Positions 1-11,431 of a stretch of DNA of 64,000 nt are shown piece after piece (positions within the stretch are counted from its first letter, which is position 1; each line of letters opens with the position of its first letter). Made by a program: the position numbers and the translations under genes. The notes beneath the pieces were generated by a model that saw nothing but the letters and a program-made list of their open reading frames with translations, was not told the DNA's origin and made no database searches. This stretch comes from Lineus longissimus (Eukaryota > Nemertea > Pilidiophora > Heteronemertea > Lineidae): contig NC_088312.1 in NCBI RefSeq assembly GCF_910592395.1, positions 16,251,292 through 16,315,291 on the forward strand, read 5' to 3'.

Positions 1-438
1 ACAGGGTAAACCATAATGAATGTAACAAAATGAATGTTTTGGATTGTATATTATGGTCCGTATATCATGGTCCATTGGTCCAGGGCCATGATGAGGGGGG
101 GGTTCTGGATGGACAAATAATTGCAAAACTTGCCCTTTCAATTAGTTGAACAGGACGTCATCATAGGCTCATGTTGCCAGTAGGCATAATGTGGAAGAGA
201 AGTGATATAAAAAAAGTATGTAGCCTAGGCCTGCCCTAGGCCTAGCCTAGCTAGTATATAGCCTAAACATGAGATTTTCTCCGCTAGGCCTAGCCTACCT
301 ATCTGGCTGTAACATGCACATGATCATGACAATTGTCATAGCCAGCCTCCCTACACTGCATGTAAGTAGTCATCATACATACAGATGTCACACAGGACCA
401 CAGGCATGTACATCATGTACACGGTCTATACTACATAC
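1..438. other. Flank without supported gene; TAGGCCTA-rich stretch
   Basis: No coding feature is supported here. Positions 222-300 hold a dense cluster of overlapping CCTAGG, AGGCCT and CTAGCTAG palindromic words. The segment 1-438 would be the start of the first intron of the exon candidate that ends at 439 on the minus strand. Confidence 0.4.
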
Positions 439-634
439 CTTTCTGACTTGTATGTTGGCCGAAATGATGGTCTAGTGCTTCGTGCCACACACTGAACTTG
501 CATGCATTCGACCGTATGACCTCCTTCATTCGATCTTTAGAATACTCATGAACTTGAATAAGACCATGATATAAAGAAATATCATGATCCCAATAGGCCT
601 GCCACTGAGGCTGAATGACAGGCTCTTCCGCCAT
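439..634 (-). CDS. Candidate first coding exon, unrecognised protein
   Basis: The minus strand opens with AAAATGGCGGAAGAG, a good start context, and reads 65 codons beginning MAEEPVIQPQWQAYW with charged, non-repetitive composition. It ends at a strong donor, AAAG followed by GTATGT, leaving phase 1. Nothing in the peptide lets me name a family. A SINE lies about 30 bp upstream of the start codon. Downstream exons would lie outside the window. If tomosyn extends further left, this would be a gene nested in one of its introns, or it is not a true exon. The evidence is limited to start context, open frame and donor. Confidence 0.45.
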
Positions 635-665
635 TTTGAACTCCCGCGAAAAATGTGACAGATGT

Positions 666-1000
666 AGAGCCTCATAGCCTAGTGGTTAACACTGCTGGCT
701 ACCACGCAATAGGGCCCGGGTTCGATCCCGGGGAGAACCCAGGATTGTATTTCTGGATGAACCGGCGTGGCTTTCAAGGAACTAAAATTCCTGGCTCTTC
801 ACAACACGTACGTTAACGTATGAAATACTCGAGGGTCTGTCGGATGAGACTAAAAGCCGTGGTCCCTTGTACCTGAGTGTCTATGCCAGGGCAAGTAAAA
901 GATCCTACATAGGTGGACAGTAGCCAATAATGGACTCCATACCTCCGGCAAATATCCAATAGGGTTACGACGCCGGTAATGATATGATGATGATGATAAA
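666..1000 (+). mobile_element. tRNA-derived SINE with complete head and (ATG)n tail
   Basis: The head has an RNA polymerase III A box (TAGCCTAGTGG, near 676) and a B box (GGTTCGATCCC, near 719) at tRNA-like spacing. The body contains GGATTGTATTTCTGGATGAA and GGATGAGACTAAAAGCC and ends in an ATG-repeat tail (980-999). The same body, without the head, recurs at 16263-16480, which shows that it is dispersed. The unit is non-autonomous and would need a LINE for mobility. Confidence 0.8.
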
Positions 1001-1032
1001 CAGTGCCACGTGTGTATCTATTTTTATAACTA

Positions 1033-1499
1033 TGTGACGTGACTATGCCTCTAAGGTGTAGGAAAAAATGCCCATCGTGATCATGAAAACTGGACTACAA
1101 AATGCATGATATTGTCGCAATGACTTTATTCAAAGTACTCAAACATACCTATTAACCTCCCTTGTGTAAAACTACATCATGTCAGTTGATAATGGATGTC
1201 AGTAGAGGTAAAACCAGGCTTATTAAGGCGTTCAACGCCAAGTGCAACTCGTCAATAGTGATGTCACGTGACTATGCCTCTAAGGTGCAGGAAAAAATGC
1301 CTACCGTGATCATGAAAACTGGACTACAAAATGCACGATATTGTCGCAATTGTCGCAATGACTTTATTCATAGTACTCAAACATATCTATTAACCTCCCT
1401 TGTGTAAAACTACATCATGTCAGTTGATAATGGATGACAGTAGAGGTAAAACCAGGCTTATTAAGGCGTTCAACGCTAAGTGCAACTCGTCAATTATGA
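1033..1499. repeat. Tandem duplication, two units of about 229 and 238 bp
   Basis: Unit 1 (1033-1261) and unit 2 (1262-1499) are nearly identical. Unit 2 has an extra 9 bp (TGTCGCAAT repeated), and a few substitutions separate them. Each unit ends with a GGCGTTcAACGCC hairpin. The short open frame at 1162-1407 lies inside the repeat and is not taken as a gene. Confidence 0.9.
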
Positions 1500-1747
1500 T
1501 AGTAGATAACACAAACTAAACACAATTTTAAGGATGAAAGATTACATTTTTATTATGCGTTTACAGATTTTTAATGCATTAGCCCAGTTTTTTTTTCTCG
1601 GCAAGATGAAGTTGAAACAAAAGCTGGGTGTTGTACTACTTTCCACTGCTAATTAGCAGCCCTTTGGGAAACCTAGTTACATCACAAAAATGGCCCAACT
1701 GGCCGTATTGGTCCGAGGAGAGGCCAGTAAGTACTCTAGAATAGTCT

Positions 1748-2753
1748 AATGAAACGGCCAGGGGCCATTGTGCTCACCGTATAGATATTTGGTGCTTTGG
1801 AATTCATCCTGGTTAAGGAACATTGTACATGTATAGAATAGAGGTCAAACCAAAGTCGGTATGACATGTGATGTATCGTTGCTTGGAGTAGGTACCATGA
1901 GAATATCATCAAAAACAAGTCACTAATAAACGAGATATTGCACTTTTTACCTATTTTAGTTTTGGCCTCCTGGTGGCTAAGTTGAGTACCAGATCATATT
2001 GAAATTCGGTGTCCAAGGTGACATGACGTAGGGAGTCAAGTGCACCAAATTTTAACTTCATAGCTTTAGTGGTTAAGAAACGTGCCATACTTACACTCAA
2101 ACGACCAATTTACGTCATTTGACCTCTGTGACCTTGAAAAGCAAGTCAAATCAAAAACTCATATGTGATGTATCCCTGCGAGGAGAACCTACCATAAAAT
2201 GTTTATTGAAAACGAATCACTAATAAGCGAGATATCACACTTTCTAGGTTTTCACTTTTGGCCCCCTAGCCGCTAAGTCGGGAACTGGACCGGACTGAAA
2301 TTCAGGGTTAGAGGTCACCTGACCTAGGGGGTCCTTTGTACAAAGTCTCAAGTTATAGCCTTAGGGGTTAAGAAACGTGCCACAGTTACACAAAAAATGG
2401 CCAATTTACGCCATTTGACCTCTGTGACCTTGACAAGTACGTCAAATAAAAAACCCACATCATATGTAATGTATCCTTGCTAAGAGTATCTACCATAAAA
2501 TTTTTACCAAAAACGAATCAGTAATAAGCAAGATATGGCACTATTCAAATTTTTGGTTTTGGCCCCATGGTGGCCAAGTTAAGAATCAGACAGGACTGAA
2601 AATCAGTGTCACAGGTCATCTGACCTACGGGGTCATGCCTACAAAGTTTTGAGTCCATAGCCCTAGCGGTTAAGAAACGTGCCACTGTTTTTGAAATAGT
2701 ATACGACGACGGACACTGCGGTAATGTATAGACTCCCCTACACTTAGCCAAAA
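1748..2753 (-). mobile_element. Family A tandem-monomer element, near full length
   Basis: Read on the minus strand, it starts with a decayed TGGCT..G end and a GTCGTCG-containing leader at about 2690-2753. It runs through about three monomers of roughly 290 bp and finishes with CGGTGAGCACAATGGCC near 1775-1750. The monomers carry TGACCTCTGTGACCTTGA blocks (2123, 2420) and GGCCACCAGG-type cores on the minus strand (about 1966, 2563). Confidence 0.8.
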
Positions 2754-3170
2754 AGCACCAATGCTTGGTCAATTCAGCATGTTATAGACAGTCTCCTCTT
2801 CCCTAAAGCTATTTGTGCTCCAAATAGGGAGGTTACATCCAAATGCAGCTCAAGTTTTTTAATTGTGAATCATCTGCAGTAACACCAATCTACAGTGCAT
2901 TCACGAATGTGGTTGTTACCCTTTGACAAACAGCGGTAAGTTTCTTATATGCACCAAAGCTTGACTTTATAGGTATCCTGGTTCCCAATCAGCACACAAG
3001 TATAAGGTGGGGAATATTCTTCCAGAAGATGATATTTCTCCTCACATCAGAGGGGTAATGGTAATGGCACTGACAAGACCCCCCCCCCCCCCCACTACAA
3101 TTTCCTCTGCAGTGGCTTTAGTGCAAAATTCCCATCTAGTGTTTAAGAACAATATCCTAGTCGTGTCCTG
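2754..3170. other. No supported feature
   Basis: I see no gene or recognised repeat. A C13 homopolymer lies at about 3080-3092. Confidence 0.4.
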
Positions 3171-3293
3171 TCAGAATGGTTTTGGCACCACCACTGTATT
3201 GCCATTCTCTCTCGCTATCTCGCTTGACCAGTACTTCTGCTGCTTTGTTTTCTTGGCATTAGTTAGGGCTCTTGACAGTGTCAGTGCCATCAT
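3171..3293 (-). CDS. Short open frame, possible terminal exon
   Basis: The minus strand reads 40 codons from an ATG pair, MMALTLSRALTNAKK..., to a stop. The lysine- and glutamine-rich, non-repetitive composition resembles coding sequence. There is no strong splice acceptor and no family match I can recall, and the plus strand is also open here. This is a weak call. Confidence 0.18.
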   Translation of the reverse strand: MMALTLSRALTNAKKTKQQKYWSSEIARENGNTVVVPKPF

Positions 3294-3370
3294 AATATCC
3301 CCAAGAGTGTTTATAAGGTCTCAAGGTAGGGTGTTGCCAAACCCGCTAATCTGCTTCCATGATGAATGAG

Positions 3371-3814
3371 ATTTCACAGCGTCAAGGGATATAGACATGT
3401 ATAAAGTGGGATTTGATTCCATGGTACAGATCCAACTAATATTGGAGAAAAAATTGAAAAGACGATCTTAGAAATTTTGCACAGGCAAATTTTAATGCTG
3501 AGCGAATGAGCGAATGCCCACCTAACATTTGCTTTTTTATTGGTTTAAAAGACATCATAACTCAAATTTCAAAGAAATCCTACTGATGAATTTGAAACCA
3601 CCTTTTTCGGCATGATTTCATCTGCCCTAGTCAAGACCAATGTTTTTCTGACAAAACGAAAACGGTCTCAACTCAGACAACTGAACCTATCTGATATGGA
3701 TATCTTGGGATATGACCCGCACAAGACGTAATGACCTTTATACTTGACCTATAAATCTGACAAGTAGGACACTTGACCAAATGCAAACGCGACGCTGCAA
3801 AATAACTTACAGCA
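3371..3814. other. No supported feature
   Basis: AT-rich intergenic or intronic DNA. I see nothing supportable. Confidence 0.4.
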
Positions 3815-4678
3815 AATGAAAAGGCCGTGGGCCATTGTGCTCACCGTCTAGATATTTGGCGGTTCGGAATTCATGCTGTTTAAGAAACATGCTACATGAA
3901 TAGCATCAAAAACTCATTACTTGTTATGCGTTTTTGATAGGTGAAATCAGAAGCGGATGACGTGATGTATCCTTGCTTGGACGACCGATCATGAGATATT
4001 ATTGAAAACAAGTCACTGAAACAAGTCGAGAATCATATTGGACCAAATTTCCGTGTCCGACTCAGAGGTTACCTGACCAAGAGGGTCATGTGCACCAAGT
4101 TTCAAGTTGTTAGCTTTAGCAATTAAAAAAACTTGCCATTGTTACACACGAACAGACAATATTAGCCATTTGACGTTTTTAAAGTAGGTCAAATCAAAAA
4201 CTTTTTCCCATTTCAGTTTTGGCCCCCTGGGTGCCAAGTCGAGAAAAAGATTAAACCTAATTTCAGCGTCACAGGTTATATAACGTAGGGAGTCATCTGT
4301 ACTGAATTTCAAGTTCATAGCTTAAGCGGTTAAGAAACGTGTCAAAGTTACACTCAAATAGCCAATTTATGCCATTTGACATCAGTGACCTTGAAAATTA
4401 GGTCAAATCCAAAACCCGTATTATAAGGGATCCTTGCTAGAAGAACCTACTATAAGAATTTTACTAAAAACGAATCATTCATAAGAGATATATTACACTT
4501 TTTAGGTTTCCACTGTTGGCCCTCTGGTGGCCAAGTAAAGATTCAGATCAGACCGAAATTCAATGCTGGAGGGGGGGGCTGTGTACAAAGTTTCAAGTTT
4601 ATAGCCCTAGCACTGTTTTGAAACAGGATACAGACGACGACGGACACGATGTTGTATAGACTCCCCTCCGCCAAAAAT
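3815..4678 (-). mobile_element. Family A element, diverged
   Basis: The minus-strand start is near 4678 (GGCGGAGGGGAGTCTATAC, then a GTCGTCG leader). It contains about two and a half monomers and ends near 3815 with the GTGAGCACAATGGCC terminus. Monomers are more degenerate than at 18-23 kb; for example the core at 4220 reads GGCCCCCTGGGTGCC. Confidence 0.75.
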
Positions 4679-4680
4679 CT

Positions 4681-4862
4681 TGGTAACATGCTGCTGTATG
4701 TCTGGAGAGTTGAACTCCATGAGCCCCTTCTAGTTCTTCCATGTCTGCCATTTGATAGCGTGAAGAATGATTAGCTGCATGCTGTTTTGCCTTCATTTTC
4801 TTTTCCATCATACGAAACTGTTGCCAGGCCGCATATCCTAGTCCCCGAGCCCAAGATCTCAT
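4681..4862 (-). CDS. Coding-like open frame abutting a family A element
   Basis: From an ATG at 4862 the minus strand reads about 60 codons starting MRSWARGLGYAAWQQFRMME, followed by a basic helix-like stretch. It then runs directly into the family A end at about 4678. No donor site precedes the junction, so if this was an exon the insertion may have cut it. I do not recognise the protein. It could be a small gene, a truncated exon or chance. Confidence 0.3.
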
Positions 4863-4865
4863 CAA

Positions 4866-5492
4866 TGTGAACTATTGGATGATGGTAACCATGGCAACAG
4901 TATAGAAGTAAAATGTCCTGTAGAGAATATTTCATGTGCGCAAGCCAAACAAGCCAAGCTCAAAGTAGAGGCTATCCATTCCAAATTGGATGCATGACCT
5001 CTAGACACTGAGGCAACACAAACATGGATGCTTGTCACTCAGGCTCAGGAGCACACAACCAACCTGTTTGTCTGAAATGAAGTTCAGAACGTTTCCACTG
5101 TCTGGAGTAAATCAAGCTTTTCATCTAGGCCGGGTATATTTGTCAAGCCGCTCGCGGCACAGGCATCATTTTTACCGTGTTTGGAGAGCTGCTTGCCGAG
5201 TAGCTTGTCCAGTAGTGTTGATGACCACTTTGCCATTAAATGATAATGAGCTCTTCAACATGTATAAATATCAACGAGTTCGACACTCTATTCAGGGCCA
5301 AAAAGAGTTGCTGTTTGGCAAGCCGGGTTTGCCAAATAGTCACTTCCTTTGATCTATGTAATCAATATGTCATTTTTATTTTCCCCGATAGCATAGTCTC
5401 GAACAGCCCTTGGACAAGCATCACCAACAAACACAAAATGTACATAAATACAAGGACTCATGGGGAAAATGACAAATAGTGTAGGAAATAAC
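4866..5492. other. No supported gene
   Basis: Two overlapping plus-strand open frames occur (5032-5352, 5240-5479), but neither has splice signals or recognisable composition. Confidence 0.35.
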
Positions 5493-5918
5493 AATGAAAT
5501 GGCCAGGGGCCACTGTGCTCACTGTATAGATATTTGGTGCTTTGGAATTCATCCTGGTCTAGAAACATTGTACATGTCTGTATAGGTCAAACCAAAGTCG
5601 GTATGACATGTGATGTATCGTTGCTTGGAGTAAGTACCATAAGAATATCATCAAAAACAAGTCACTAATAAACGAGATATTGCACTTTTTACCTATTCAA
5701 TTTTGGCCTCCTGGTGGCCAAGTTGAGTACCAGATCAGATCGACATTCGGTGTCCGAGGTAACATGACGTAGGGAGTCATGTGTACCAAATTTAAAGTGC
5801 ATGGCTTTAGTGGTAAAGAAACGTGCCATAGTTACACTCAAACGACCAATTTACGCCATTTGACCTCAGTGACCTTGAATAGCAGGTCAAATCAAAAAAC
5901 TCATATGATATGTGATGC
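5493..5918 (-). mobile_element. Family A element, truncated
   Basis: The copy has an intact 3' terminus (GTGAGCACAGTGGCC on the minus strand, near 5520) and one and a half monomers. It is cut at 5918, where a SINE-like unit begins. The core CCACCAGGAGGCC is on the minus strand at about 5705-5720. Confidence 0.75.
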
Positions 5919-6182
5919 CCAACCTCGCGTGGTAGAGAGAAGGTATGTCATATATTGAAGCCCAACTAGGGTTCGAGACCCGCTTCAAATGGCACAGACC
6001 ATGTGCTCAGTGATGTACCCATGCCTGGTGGCCACGTTGGGTCCAAATCGATAGGAAACCTCCCCTATCCTAGAACATCACACGACATAAGTTTCAGCGG
6101 CTTTCAGAGGTGTCTAGTGCGCCAACCGCGTAAAACATAATGCCTCCGCAATGCTTTACGCATTGGCGGGGGCATAATAACG
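5919..6182 (+). mobile_element. Second SINE-like unit with tRNA-type B box
   Basis: A degenerate A box (CTCGCGTGGTAGAG, about 5928) is followed by a perfect B box, GGGTTCGAGACCC (about 5970). The unit ends with an imperfect inverted repeat, CCTCCGCAATGC/GCATTGGCGG (6143-6170). It starts exactly where the family A copy stops, which suggests insertion or a breakpoint. It does not share the body of the SINE at 666. Confidence 0.5.
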
Positions 6183-9100
6183 TGTACACATGAATTTTGG
6201 CAAAAACACCAGGTTTAATCAATCAGGTTCTATTCCAAGAAAAAAATTTAGAGGCAAAAATAAGGATCACAATTGTGAACCAATATGGCAATACAGCCGA
6301 ATGTCGGCCTTTTCGCAAGTCATGGTTTAGGAGGCAAAAACCACTGCGCTCAGAAAGTGGGTCTCGGCTGACTAAAAACAAATAGACCATCACGAGTGTG
6401 GATAGTGGATGGTCTAGTGAGACATGGACTTTTGTTAAATTGACCTTTAAATATGACAAAATGTGGCACTATTGATAACACTTTTAGAGTTTGACTCGAC
6501 TGTGAACTTGTAAACTAAGTGTCCCAAGGCCACAATTGAACTAAGCTGGGTTAACGTGTACAGATGTCCAAAGTGACCACCTTTCTGACCTTGGATTAGG
6601 AAACGAGCTACATTTGAAGATCAGTGCAGGTTTCTTGATATTTATGATCGACATTGGATTTTATGACCTGACCTACTTACACCCGGAGTAGGTCACACTG
6701 ACCTAAGTTTTTGTCAATATGTAAAAATGCCCGATAAGTGTCATCTTGACCCGCAATGTTTTGAGATGGCCAAATCACTCACCCAAAGCCTTGACATTTT
6801 CCGCCTCAGAGTCAAAAGCGTTTTTTTGTCTGGTCCTCCACCATCGGTTTAGTTCTAGATACTACAGCGTAAAGTTACAATGTAGGTCAGTGGCCCAGGC
6901 AAGTAGCTTCAATTTTGGACCAATCAGAACATCTCATACGAAATGGTCTCGGCTGTTGAAATATCAATTTCTGAGCGTTTTTGACATTTCATAATTTCTA
7001 CGACAATACAATTTAAATAAAATTGTGATAATTCATCTTTAGCCTTGGTGCAGCGGAAACAGGTAGATGAAAAGTACTTTAGAATTTGTGAAGTTTTAAG
7101 CTGGTATATGTCTTGGCTATCCCAGGAGAACGAATTTCTGCCTAATCTAAAAATACACCAACAATTGGATTAGTTGGACCATTGCCATTGACGAGGTTTG
7201 ACAACGTGCGATCGGCATTGACCTTCGCCCTCTTTAAGTTTTCATATCAGCGCGGAGAGCATGCCAAGAAAACAGGAAAATCGATGGGATCAAGGGGGGA
7301 CTTACTTTTGTTGAGGTGTTTATTTTCGTGTACAACCCCAAGCTGATTGGTTTTTAACCCTATTACACCTAGAGCCACTGCCAGCTCAAGTGCTTATTCC
7401 CCTAGGCCCCGACGTAATTTTACCTGGAAATCAATTTTTTTGCGTTGGGTCCAATTTTTCACAAAATGACATAGGTGAACTTCCAAATAATGTATTACAA
7501 GTCTCGTTTATTTGAAAGAAGATGAAATTTCCTATTAATAGGGTTCATCCAAATCGGAATCAAACAAACCATCCATTTCAGCAATTCAAATATCCAACCT
7601 GCATTTACTGGCTTGAAGAGAAAACAAAAACTTAATCGTCAAATTACAAATATCTCAAAAACTTAGATACAGCAACCACTGATGCGATCACAAATCAATT
7701 GAAGGCATAATAAATCTTCATGGATACGAATATATTTGGTTAGAGAGTGTGTGTTTAAAGTCAACGAAAAAAACTTGACCCGAAACCAGAAAAGCTCCAC
7801 GCCCAGCTCCAGGTGACATTTTTGCACGCGAATCGTATACGCCAATGCACAGCAATTTACCTGGGGAGAGATTTTCTTTTTCCAAAACAATGCAGCAGGA
7901 CGCGATGATGTTTACGCAGAGTAGCCGCTGTTCGGTTGGAGATTTTGTCAAAACATGGGCGAATCAAAGTGTGACGATACCCTGGTGCGGAATGCATTAT
8001 AACAACAATCTGCATCACTACCAGAGATTAACTTTGGCTTTGCTTTGAACTGGCAGAAGTCTGAAAAAGATTTCGAGTCTGCTAACTTTTCCGTAGTACG
8101 CATGCGCACCAGCATGATCGGCCGGGGCTGTCCGTTATCGATGACGATTTCGTCAATATCATGGGGTGTGGGAGGATGTCGACGGTCTGGTCCCATTTAT
8201 TATGCAATAATCTTGAAAGTACATTGCTCTCAATGTCTATTTCCCCATTTCAATGACAAAATCCTACCGTGAAATCTGAAACCACTCGTCCACAACACAA
8301 GCCATTTCAATTTTCCGTGGAAACCACATGCGCACTAACTCAAACGCATGCTACCCTCAGGTCTCACTAGCCGGTGCGAAGGCCAGGACTACCTGCCTCC
8401 AAAAATGATGCGACGTCATTTCATGCATACCCCTGTTCCAGCGGCTGTAGACTTGGCAGTACCTTACTCTCACACAAACTTACAGTATGCACTTCTGAAT
8501 AGCTTGTCTCTTGTACAGCTGACCAAGTTTCAACATCGTCTAGACATACAGTCATGCATAGACTGATGCAGCACAATGCATGAGACACCCTGTATAAGGC
8601 AAATTTGAAAAATTTTCACCTATGCCTTATAACTTCAAGATGAACAAGTATGGTGAAAACAATTTTTCATGCACATACTCGTCACCTTGATTCGACAAAG
8701 CCAACTGTACCGACGATTATTTTAATATTTTATATAAAAATAGGCTGTCGTTGCGGCTTTTGTTGAGTTTTTTGCCCTCACAATTTTACCTTGAGAACAT
8801 GCGCAATCTCACAGAAACCACTCGATGTCAACATCCTCTTGAGCTATAAATAGCATAAGGGCCCTACTCACCGCGTAAGTGCACAGAGGAAACTGGTATT
8901 TTCCTCAAATAATCGTCAGAGCTACCCCTTCATAAAAAACATCGGACATTTACATTTGCACAAGTAGCAATTATAGGGATAGAGTAGGCCAATCTGTATC
9001 CATGGTAATCACTCGAGATTGTTGAAGAACTAGTTTTTTGGCCGACCTGATCACCACTGGCTAGTGAGACCTCAAACTATTCAGGACAGGGTGTCGGCTA

Positions 9101-9254
9101 AGGTCTTTTTTAATTCAAATCGTACACTTGGGTCTTGGGATCATTATGCTTATCTCCGGGCAAAAATGCCTATCCTTCTGTTGTCGTTGTGTTTAGTTTC
9201 CTTCCCACATTATCCCAACCTATTTTTTATACTGCGTCAGCATCTATTGGGTCA
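6183..9254. other. 3-kb stretch without supported features
   Basis: Several short open frames exist on both strands, for example 7948-8196 minus. None has convincing splice borders. No family A, B or C monomers are visible, which is notable because they flank this stretch on the left. An NRF-1-like CGCATGCGCA word lies at 8099-8108. Confidence 0.35.
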
Positions 9255-9402
9255 ACTGCCATGATGGCATCATCCTAACTATATCCCCCCCCCTCTCCCC
9301 ACCACCAACTACTCACCATCCTTTACATTGTGTGCCAGCCAACTGCTTCTTCGGTGAACTGCCATGATGGAATCATCCTAACTATATACCCCCCCCCCCC
9401 CC
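9255..9402. repeat. 103-bp direct repeat ending in poly-C tracts
   Basis: The word AACTGCCATGATGG followed by ATCATCCTAACTATA and a C-rich run occurs at about 9255-9298 and again at 9358-9402. The second copy ends in a run of about 15 C. Confidence 0.75.
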
Positions 9403-9576
9403 CAGACCACCACCCGAGTCTTCTCGCTCACCAGCCCTAATAAATGACGAGCGCCCTATCAAGCCTATCACATTATTCAAGTATAAGGCTTCTTTATCAG
9501 ATTCGGGGGTGACGAGCGATATGACGTACGCAAGTATCCAGGGTCTAGTGGTGCAGCCATTTTGAATGCTAATCAA

Positions 9577-10107
9577 GTAGACCCCGGATGTAGAGGTTGC
9601 AGAAAGTCATATGTTGTCATAATGTAGAAGACATCCATGATCCACACACCAAGTTTCAACTTTCTACAATTCCCCATTTCTAGACTGAATAGTGAGTAAA
9701 CAGGCACCATTGTTGACAGACAAAGGACGGCAGACAAAATACCAGTCCACGGACAAGATGTGATGACATAAACTCACCCATTATGAGCTAAAAGTCAACT
9801 CAGAAATTGGAATGCGTTTTTCTCCAAAATGCAACAGTGGAAAGGTTGCGTTGTTACTGCATGTAGTTTTGTTCTACACGTGGCAATAGCTTGCCTCCAC
9901 TATATATAGCAAAGGTTATGAAATAAATTGAACTTTCTCACAAGTAACACGAGTACAGACTACACAAGCACAAGTATCGCCACAATTGTGTACTAAAACT
10001 CGGGATATCGAGTAGGCCTATCTGCTAGATCTGTTGAAAGCAGTTTTTTTAATCCAAGGATGATTTGACTGCACCCAGATCAGAATTGAGAATATAATGA
10101 AGGTGTA
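9577..10107. other. No supported feature
   Basis: AT-rich DNA without recognisable genes or repeats. Confidence 0.4.
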
Positions 10108-10109
10108 TG

Positions 10110-10523
10110 ACCAACTCGGCCTATTACCAACTCGGCCTGGGTTATAAATCATTGGTTTATTGGCATAAGTTTTTCTTATATTTTTTTGTTTTTTGTTGGT
10201 ATATATAGGCCTACTTTGTATTCATTCCTGTGGGAAATTTGAAGAAAATTTATTGGGATTTGAAGGAGAAATCCACGAAATAACGGCGGCGAGTGTGGAA
10301 AAGTCGCGGTAGCACTCCAAATGCACATTCATGACTGTGATTTCATGGATTTATCCTCCAAATCTTGATGAATTCTCTTCAAATTTCCAACAGGAATGAA
10401 TAAATAGTAGGCCTATATATATAGCAACAAAAAAAAACAATATAAGGAAAACTTATGCCAATAAACCGATGATTTATAACCCAGGCCGAGTTGGTGGGCC
10501 GAGTTGGTAATAGGCCGAGTTGC
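10110..10523. mobile_element. Long hairpin (foldback or MITE-like), about 190-bp arms
   Basis: The left arm starts CCAACTCGGCCTATTACC. The right arm is its inverse, starting (as reverse complement) CAACTCGGCCTATTACC, with an extra copy of the GGGCCGAGTTG word. The arms continue in register through GGGTTATAAATCAT and TATAGGCCTACT to about 10287 and 10330, at roughly 85-90% identity by eye. The central loop is about 40 bp and CpG-rich. No open frame of note. Confidence 0.85.
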
Positions 10524-11003
10524 CCCGTAATCATAATGAATGGTCAGTGGAAGCAATTTGGGATGGAGAAGCATGATGAGAGTATAAGGAAGAGGGAACA
10601 AGTCATGACTGTCAATGACAATGATGTAAGTAGCAGCCACCTCATGACCTTCATCATTTTTCACTAGCTGGTCTCAGTCATGGTCTGCATTCATCTATTT
10701 CACAATGTTCCATCCACTCCATATCCATCATGTCCATTCCATTATTCCCACACAGCATACTGGCATTACTGCTGCCCTGATGATGAGGCTGAGCTATATC
10801 ATGTAGCCTAGATATTATATACAGCCAGCCGCGATAGCTGCTGCTTGCAGCGGAGTCCTTCTGAAAACAACATGCAAATGAGATGCAATAATTTATTCAG
10901 TTTTACATGTACATTTCATCACAAATTGAAGCTCTGTTTGGCATTAATATTAAATATTCATGCAAAATTATGGATAATCATAATATCTTGTTTAAAAGGA
11001 TAC

Positions 11004-11101
11004 ATTCTAAGGGATCCATTCCTAGTCCCAATCGCCAGAATATGTTGCACAGGGTCAAATGCCATCGAAACGGGCTGGTAAGGAAATCCATGCCGAACAG
11101 T
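11004..11101 (-). CDS. STXBP5: Tomosyn (STXBP5 family), coding exon 2
   Basis: The minus strand has acceptor TTCTTCTGCAG, then 98 bp reading TVRHGFPYQP...AFDPVQ.ILAIGT..GSLR, then donor AT|GTATCC. This matches the start of the tomosyn/Lgl WD40 region, where vertebrate STXBP5 reads TVRHGFPYQPSALAFDPVQK (from memory). Entry phase is 0, matching exon 1, and exit phase is 2. Tomosyn binds syntaxin and SNAP25 and restrains SNARE-dependent exocytosis. The next exon (FGRPGVE region) was not found at lower coordinates in the window, so intron 2 is probably longer than 11 kb. Otherwise this is a gene fragment. Confidence 0.88.
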
Positions 11102-11284
11102 CTGCAGAAGAAAAATCACGCAGGCCACTTTTAGGTAAGGAGGGAATAATCACTTCTCAACCATGGGACATGGGGGTAATCTGAGGCTAATTCAGAAACT
11201 GTGAGACAAAATATGAAGGTAAACAAGTAACGTTCGTGCAAGAAGAATGGCCCGAATCGGACGGAGGCTGTCAAAATTACCAAC

Positions 11285-11431
11285 CTTGCTAAGATGGAAG
11301 TGTTCCGTTCGGAGAGTCTCATCTATCTCGCTCTCTACCCTCGTCTGCTGACTGAGAGAGGACACTCGTAGCCCATCAAGCACGCCTTTTAAGGCCTTTT
11401 TCATCCTGCAGTTATTTTTCGGTCCCGACAT
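11285..11431 (-). CDS. STXBP5: Tomosyn (STXBP5 family), coding exon 1
   Basis: 49 codons on the minus strand, MSGPKNNCRMKKALKGVLDG..., end EIDETLRTEHFHLSK at donor AAG|GTTGGT, phase 0. The pattern VLDGL...EI.ETL.SEHF.L.K is the N-terminus of tomosyns. Two in-frame ATGs are present. The second (11404) has A at -3 and aligns with the vertebrate start, whereas the first (11431) has a weak context, so the true start may be 11404. Intron 1 is 183 bp. Exons 1 and 2 join in frame into an intact N-terminal segment, so nothing here suggests a pseudogene. Confidence 0.85.

Noticed and set aside
666-740. Functional tRNA gene
   Set aside because: A and B boxes are present, but the sequence runs straight into a dispersed SINE body shared with 16263 and lacks a sound cloverleaf acceptor stem.
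7948-8196. Minus-strand frame with HDIDEIVIDNGQPRP, reminiscent of actin-like starts
   Set aside because: The resemblance is a few residues only. There is no splice acceptor or donor of quality, and the rest of the frame does not fit.
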